A DNA stretch of 52,366 bases from Blattamonas nauphoetae. Taxonomy: Eukaryota > Preaxostyla > Oxymonadida. Positions 50,201-52,366 of this stretch are shown piece by piece. The position numbers and the translations under genes were made by a program. A model generated the notes under the pieces. It was not told the DNA's origin and searched no databases. It worked only from the letters and a program-made list of their open reading frames with translations. The stretch's first letter is position 1; each line of letters opens with the position of its first letter. The stretch is taken from assembly GCA_033064195.1 (NCBI GenBank), contig JARBJD010000433.1, positions 1 to 52,366 on the forward strand. The letters are read 5' to 3'.

Positions 50201-51909
50201 AGGAAGAGATGCTGCGGGATATTCAGATACAAAGCTCCTCCTCTCGTTCCTGCCACGTTCTGTCTGAAGACACAGCGGGAGAAGGATTGATGGGCGTAAT
50301 TGGTTGCTATGCAGCCTCCATACGTCTCTGCCCTGTTTCCTTCGAAGAGCGAATCGGAGAGAAGAAAAATTTGGTATGCAGAGGAATGTGAGAACACAGA
50401 ACCGTATGTTGAGGTGGTCTGGCCTTTGAATTGGCAATTGTTCGTCTGAATGAACGCAACAGAGTTTATTGCTAAAACGTTCGTGATCGGGAAGCCCTTT
50501 GGTGATTCGAAGGTGGAGTGGGTGATGTCCGTCATGATTGAATAGTACGTCAGGATCTGAGTGCTTGTTTGCGGGAGTTCGTCATTCTTGTCGAATTTCA
50601 CAGAACATGAATCGATTGAGAGCGACTGTTTTCCTTCTGCCACCCTCTTCAAGATCATCAAGGTAACATCGCAGTTTTGCAGTCGATTGTGAACGAGCAG
50701 CTTGTCAGTTTCACAGATCCAGATAGACCAATAATGTAGATTATAGCGAAAGATGTGATTTGTTCAGTCGAAGTGATGATGCAGCTGGTGAAGTGATAAT
50801 GTGTAAATCCTGTCTCATTTCTGAAAGATCCAGCGGATGACGTGAATGTGTGTGTTCCTGTGATGTTCTTGATTGTCGCGTCATCCTCGTTCCTTCCTGT
50901 TCGTGGATTCTTACATCTGAGCAGTGTCGAGTTGATGAGGTCGAACGACTGCGAGTGGCCCAGAATGGATGCCACTGTCCCGTACAAAGCATCGTCACTC
51001 GGCTCATCTCTGTTTCCTGCCAAAACCTGTGTTGGACGGTGACGAGGCTGAGAGTGAGAAGTGGTGTCGCTGTCAGATTGTGGAAATGCGATGTTGTGAC
51101 GATTGTTGTGAGGAGTGGAGAGGACGATTTGGAGTTGACTGTTGAAACAATGCCACTCTCCCCGAGGAGCGAGACGAGATCGACGCCGAAGCGACAGTCA
51201 CAACAGCTGCAGTGGACGATGGTTGTTTGGACATGATTTCGGTGAAGGACGGGATGAGGGCGTACCTGTTTTGACGACACAGCTGACCAGCGTGACCGAC
51301 GAGCTGGTATCAGCCGAAGAGTCTGTCCATGTGATCAAAAGTGGCGAAATGATGGTTTCGTGCTGGAACTCAATTTGGGTGAAGATTCCTGTTGATGATT
51401 CGACGATGGCACAGCGTGGGAAATCAGCTGCTCTTGTTCCAGTTGGTTGGTCTTTGTTCATGTTTCTGTCGAACTGGGCATTCTGTGATTCCAGAGAAAA
51501 CTTGAGCGAACAGAAAGACGCCGCTGAGTTGACAATTCGAAAATGAATGGTGGACGTCTTGCCTCCTGATTTGCAGATAGGCTATGAGTGTGTTGTGTTG
51601 ACTTTGAGTCTGTTATCTTGATCACTGTGCCGATCTCTCCATTCACGGAAATTTTGTTGATTCGAACAGATATCCATCGCAATGGAAGTCAGCTTCGGAA
51701 GTCTGATTTCGTTTGGGGTATGTCTGAATAGAGTTGGGAGATGTGTTGATTCCCGTCGAGAGAAGGAGGAAGAGCGAGAAAACGCGAATTGTGGCATCAT
51801 CACTCACAGCTGTCGGGTTTCGAAACTCTTCGATCCGATCCAACCCTTTACACCAACACAGGATGGTTAGGATAAGAGATACGAAAATGGGAGTAAAAAG
51901 AGGGATGAA
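47233..51909 (-). pseudogene. A' 5' piece: signal peptide remnant and modules 1-3 of the beta-helix receptor
   Basis: Shows what the off-window start of gene A probably looks like. In order on the minus strand: a hydrophobic stretch IPLFTPIFVSLILTILCW near 51906-51850, comparable to MIPFLSPMLLIVCFL of gene D but with TTC where D has its ATG; scattered short frames to about 50660; GGC/FRQN/GGAL repeats near 50330-50230; VIGCTSSTPSHKIGYYY near 50060, matching C and D; module heads near 49920 and 48025 (EDCKWTGTHCATL). Frames change at least five times, around 51200, 50660, 50140, 49650 and 48065. This is a host-gene pseudogene, decayed most strongly at its 5' end. Confidence 0.8.
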
Positions 51910-52366
51910 TTATGGATTTTCCGGGGATAGAAACGAATTCGAAAGTTGAAGATACATCACACACATGAAGACTTCTTCTTTCTTCTCAGCCTCGACTTTG
52001 CGGAAGAATCTTAAGTAATAAAGAATACTGATTCCAGATCCACAGATTATTCGTTCTTCGATTATTCTGAATGTTGATAAGACCTTGAAGACATTCTCTC
52101 ACCGATTCAACTCAAACATCTAATCTGTGTCCCTAAAAAAGGTTGTCGTTCAGATTCTGATCTACTTGCTACCATGTTCAGAGTACAGGAATACAGAATT
52201 CCGTCCATTGCATTGGGATTAAGTCTGAGAAGATCTCTTGGAAACCGTGTGACAGCACGCAAATCAACTGTATCAACAGTTTCCGGACCTTTACTCAAGT
52301 CGATAGGATAAAACCATCTTTTGGGGTTTTGGTGTCTTTATCCGCCACGATCTTGATTGAAGAACA
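51910..52366. other. No recognised gene
   Basis: Upstream flank of A'. Only short frames occur (for example 45 codons from the ATG at 52174, + strand), without recognisable motifs. Confidence 0.5.

Noticed and set aside
52174-52311. Small + strand gene of 45 codons at the right edge
   Set aside because: No motif, no signal peptide and no context; indistinguishable from chance.

Overview
This window is eukaryotic nuclear DNA: very long intron-poor genes using TGA and TAA stops in the standard way, AATAAA-like signals after stops, and DNA transposons. The gene content (giant secreted beta-helix proteins with chlamydial-Pmp-like GGAI/FxxN repeats, receptor-type pseudokinases, a divergent papain-family protein, a large unrecognised helical protein) fits a metamonad flagellate, most likely an oxymonad of the Blattamonas/Monocercomonoides kind. 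The organism is inferred from gene style; no rRNA or marker gene is present.

Layout. (1) 1-6308 (+): 3' part of gene A, a beta-helix surface receptor with one transmembrane segment and a cytoplasmic pseudokinase. (2) about 7262-10177 (+): gene B, a long helical protein that I do not recognise. (3) 10443-17222 (-) and 17478-27665 (-): genes C and D, tandem secreted paralogues of the ectodomain of A without membrane segment or kinase. (4) 27921-28736 (+): gene E, a cathepsin B-like protein that has lost its catalytic residues. (5) 28985-36023: a 7.0-kb Mutator-like transposon (MULE-1) with a DDE/SWIM transposase, long terminal inverted repeats holding a 140-bp tandem array, and a 9-bp target duplication; it sits on the edge of (6) a 680-bp foldback MITE at 36019-36698. 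(7) about 37408-51909 (-): A', an inverted and decayed paralogue of gene A, split between membrane segment and pseudokinase by (8) a second, transposase-less MULE (MULE-2, 38158-41535) that carries a broken gene-like cargo.

Overall the window shows one receptor family diversifying. D and A' each show eight modules headed by a cysteine-pair motif; the visible part of A matches modules 4-8; C keeps modules 1-3 and 8 only, and its last 1.6 kb is nearly the same as the end of D. The recurring theme is loss of activity with retention of fold (pseudokinase, pseudoprotease) and module-level recombination, with MULE insertions contributing to the breakup of A'.
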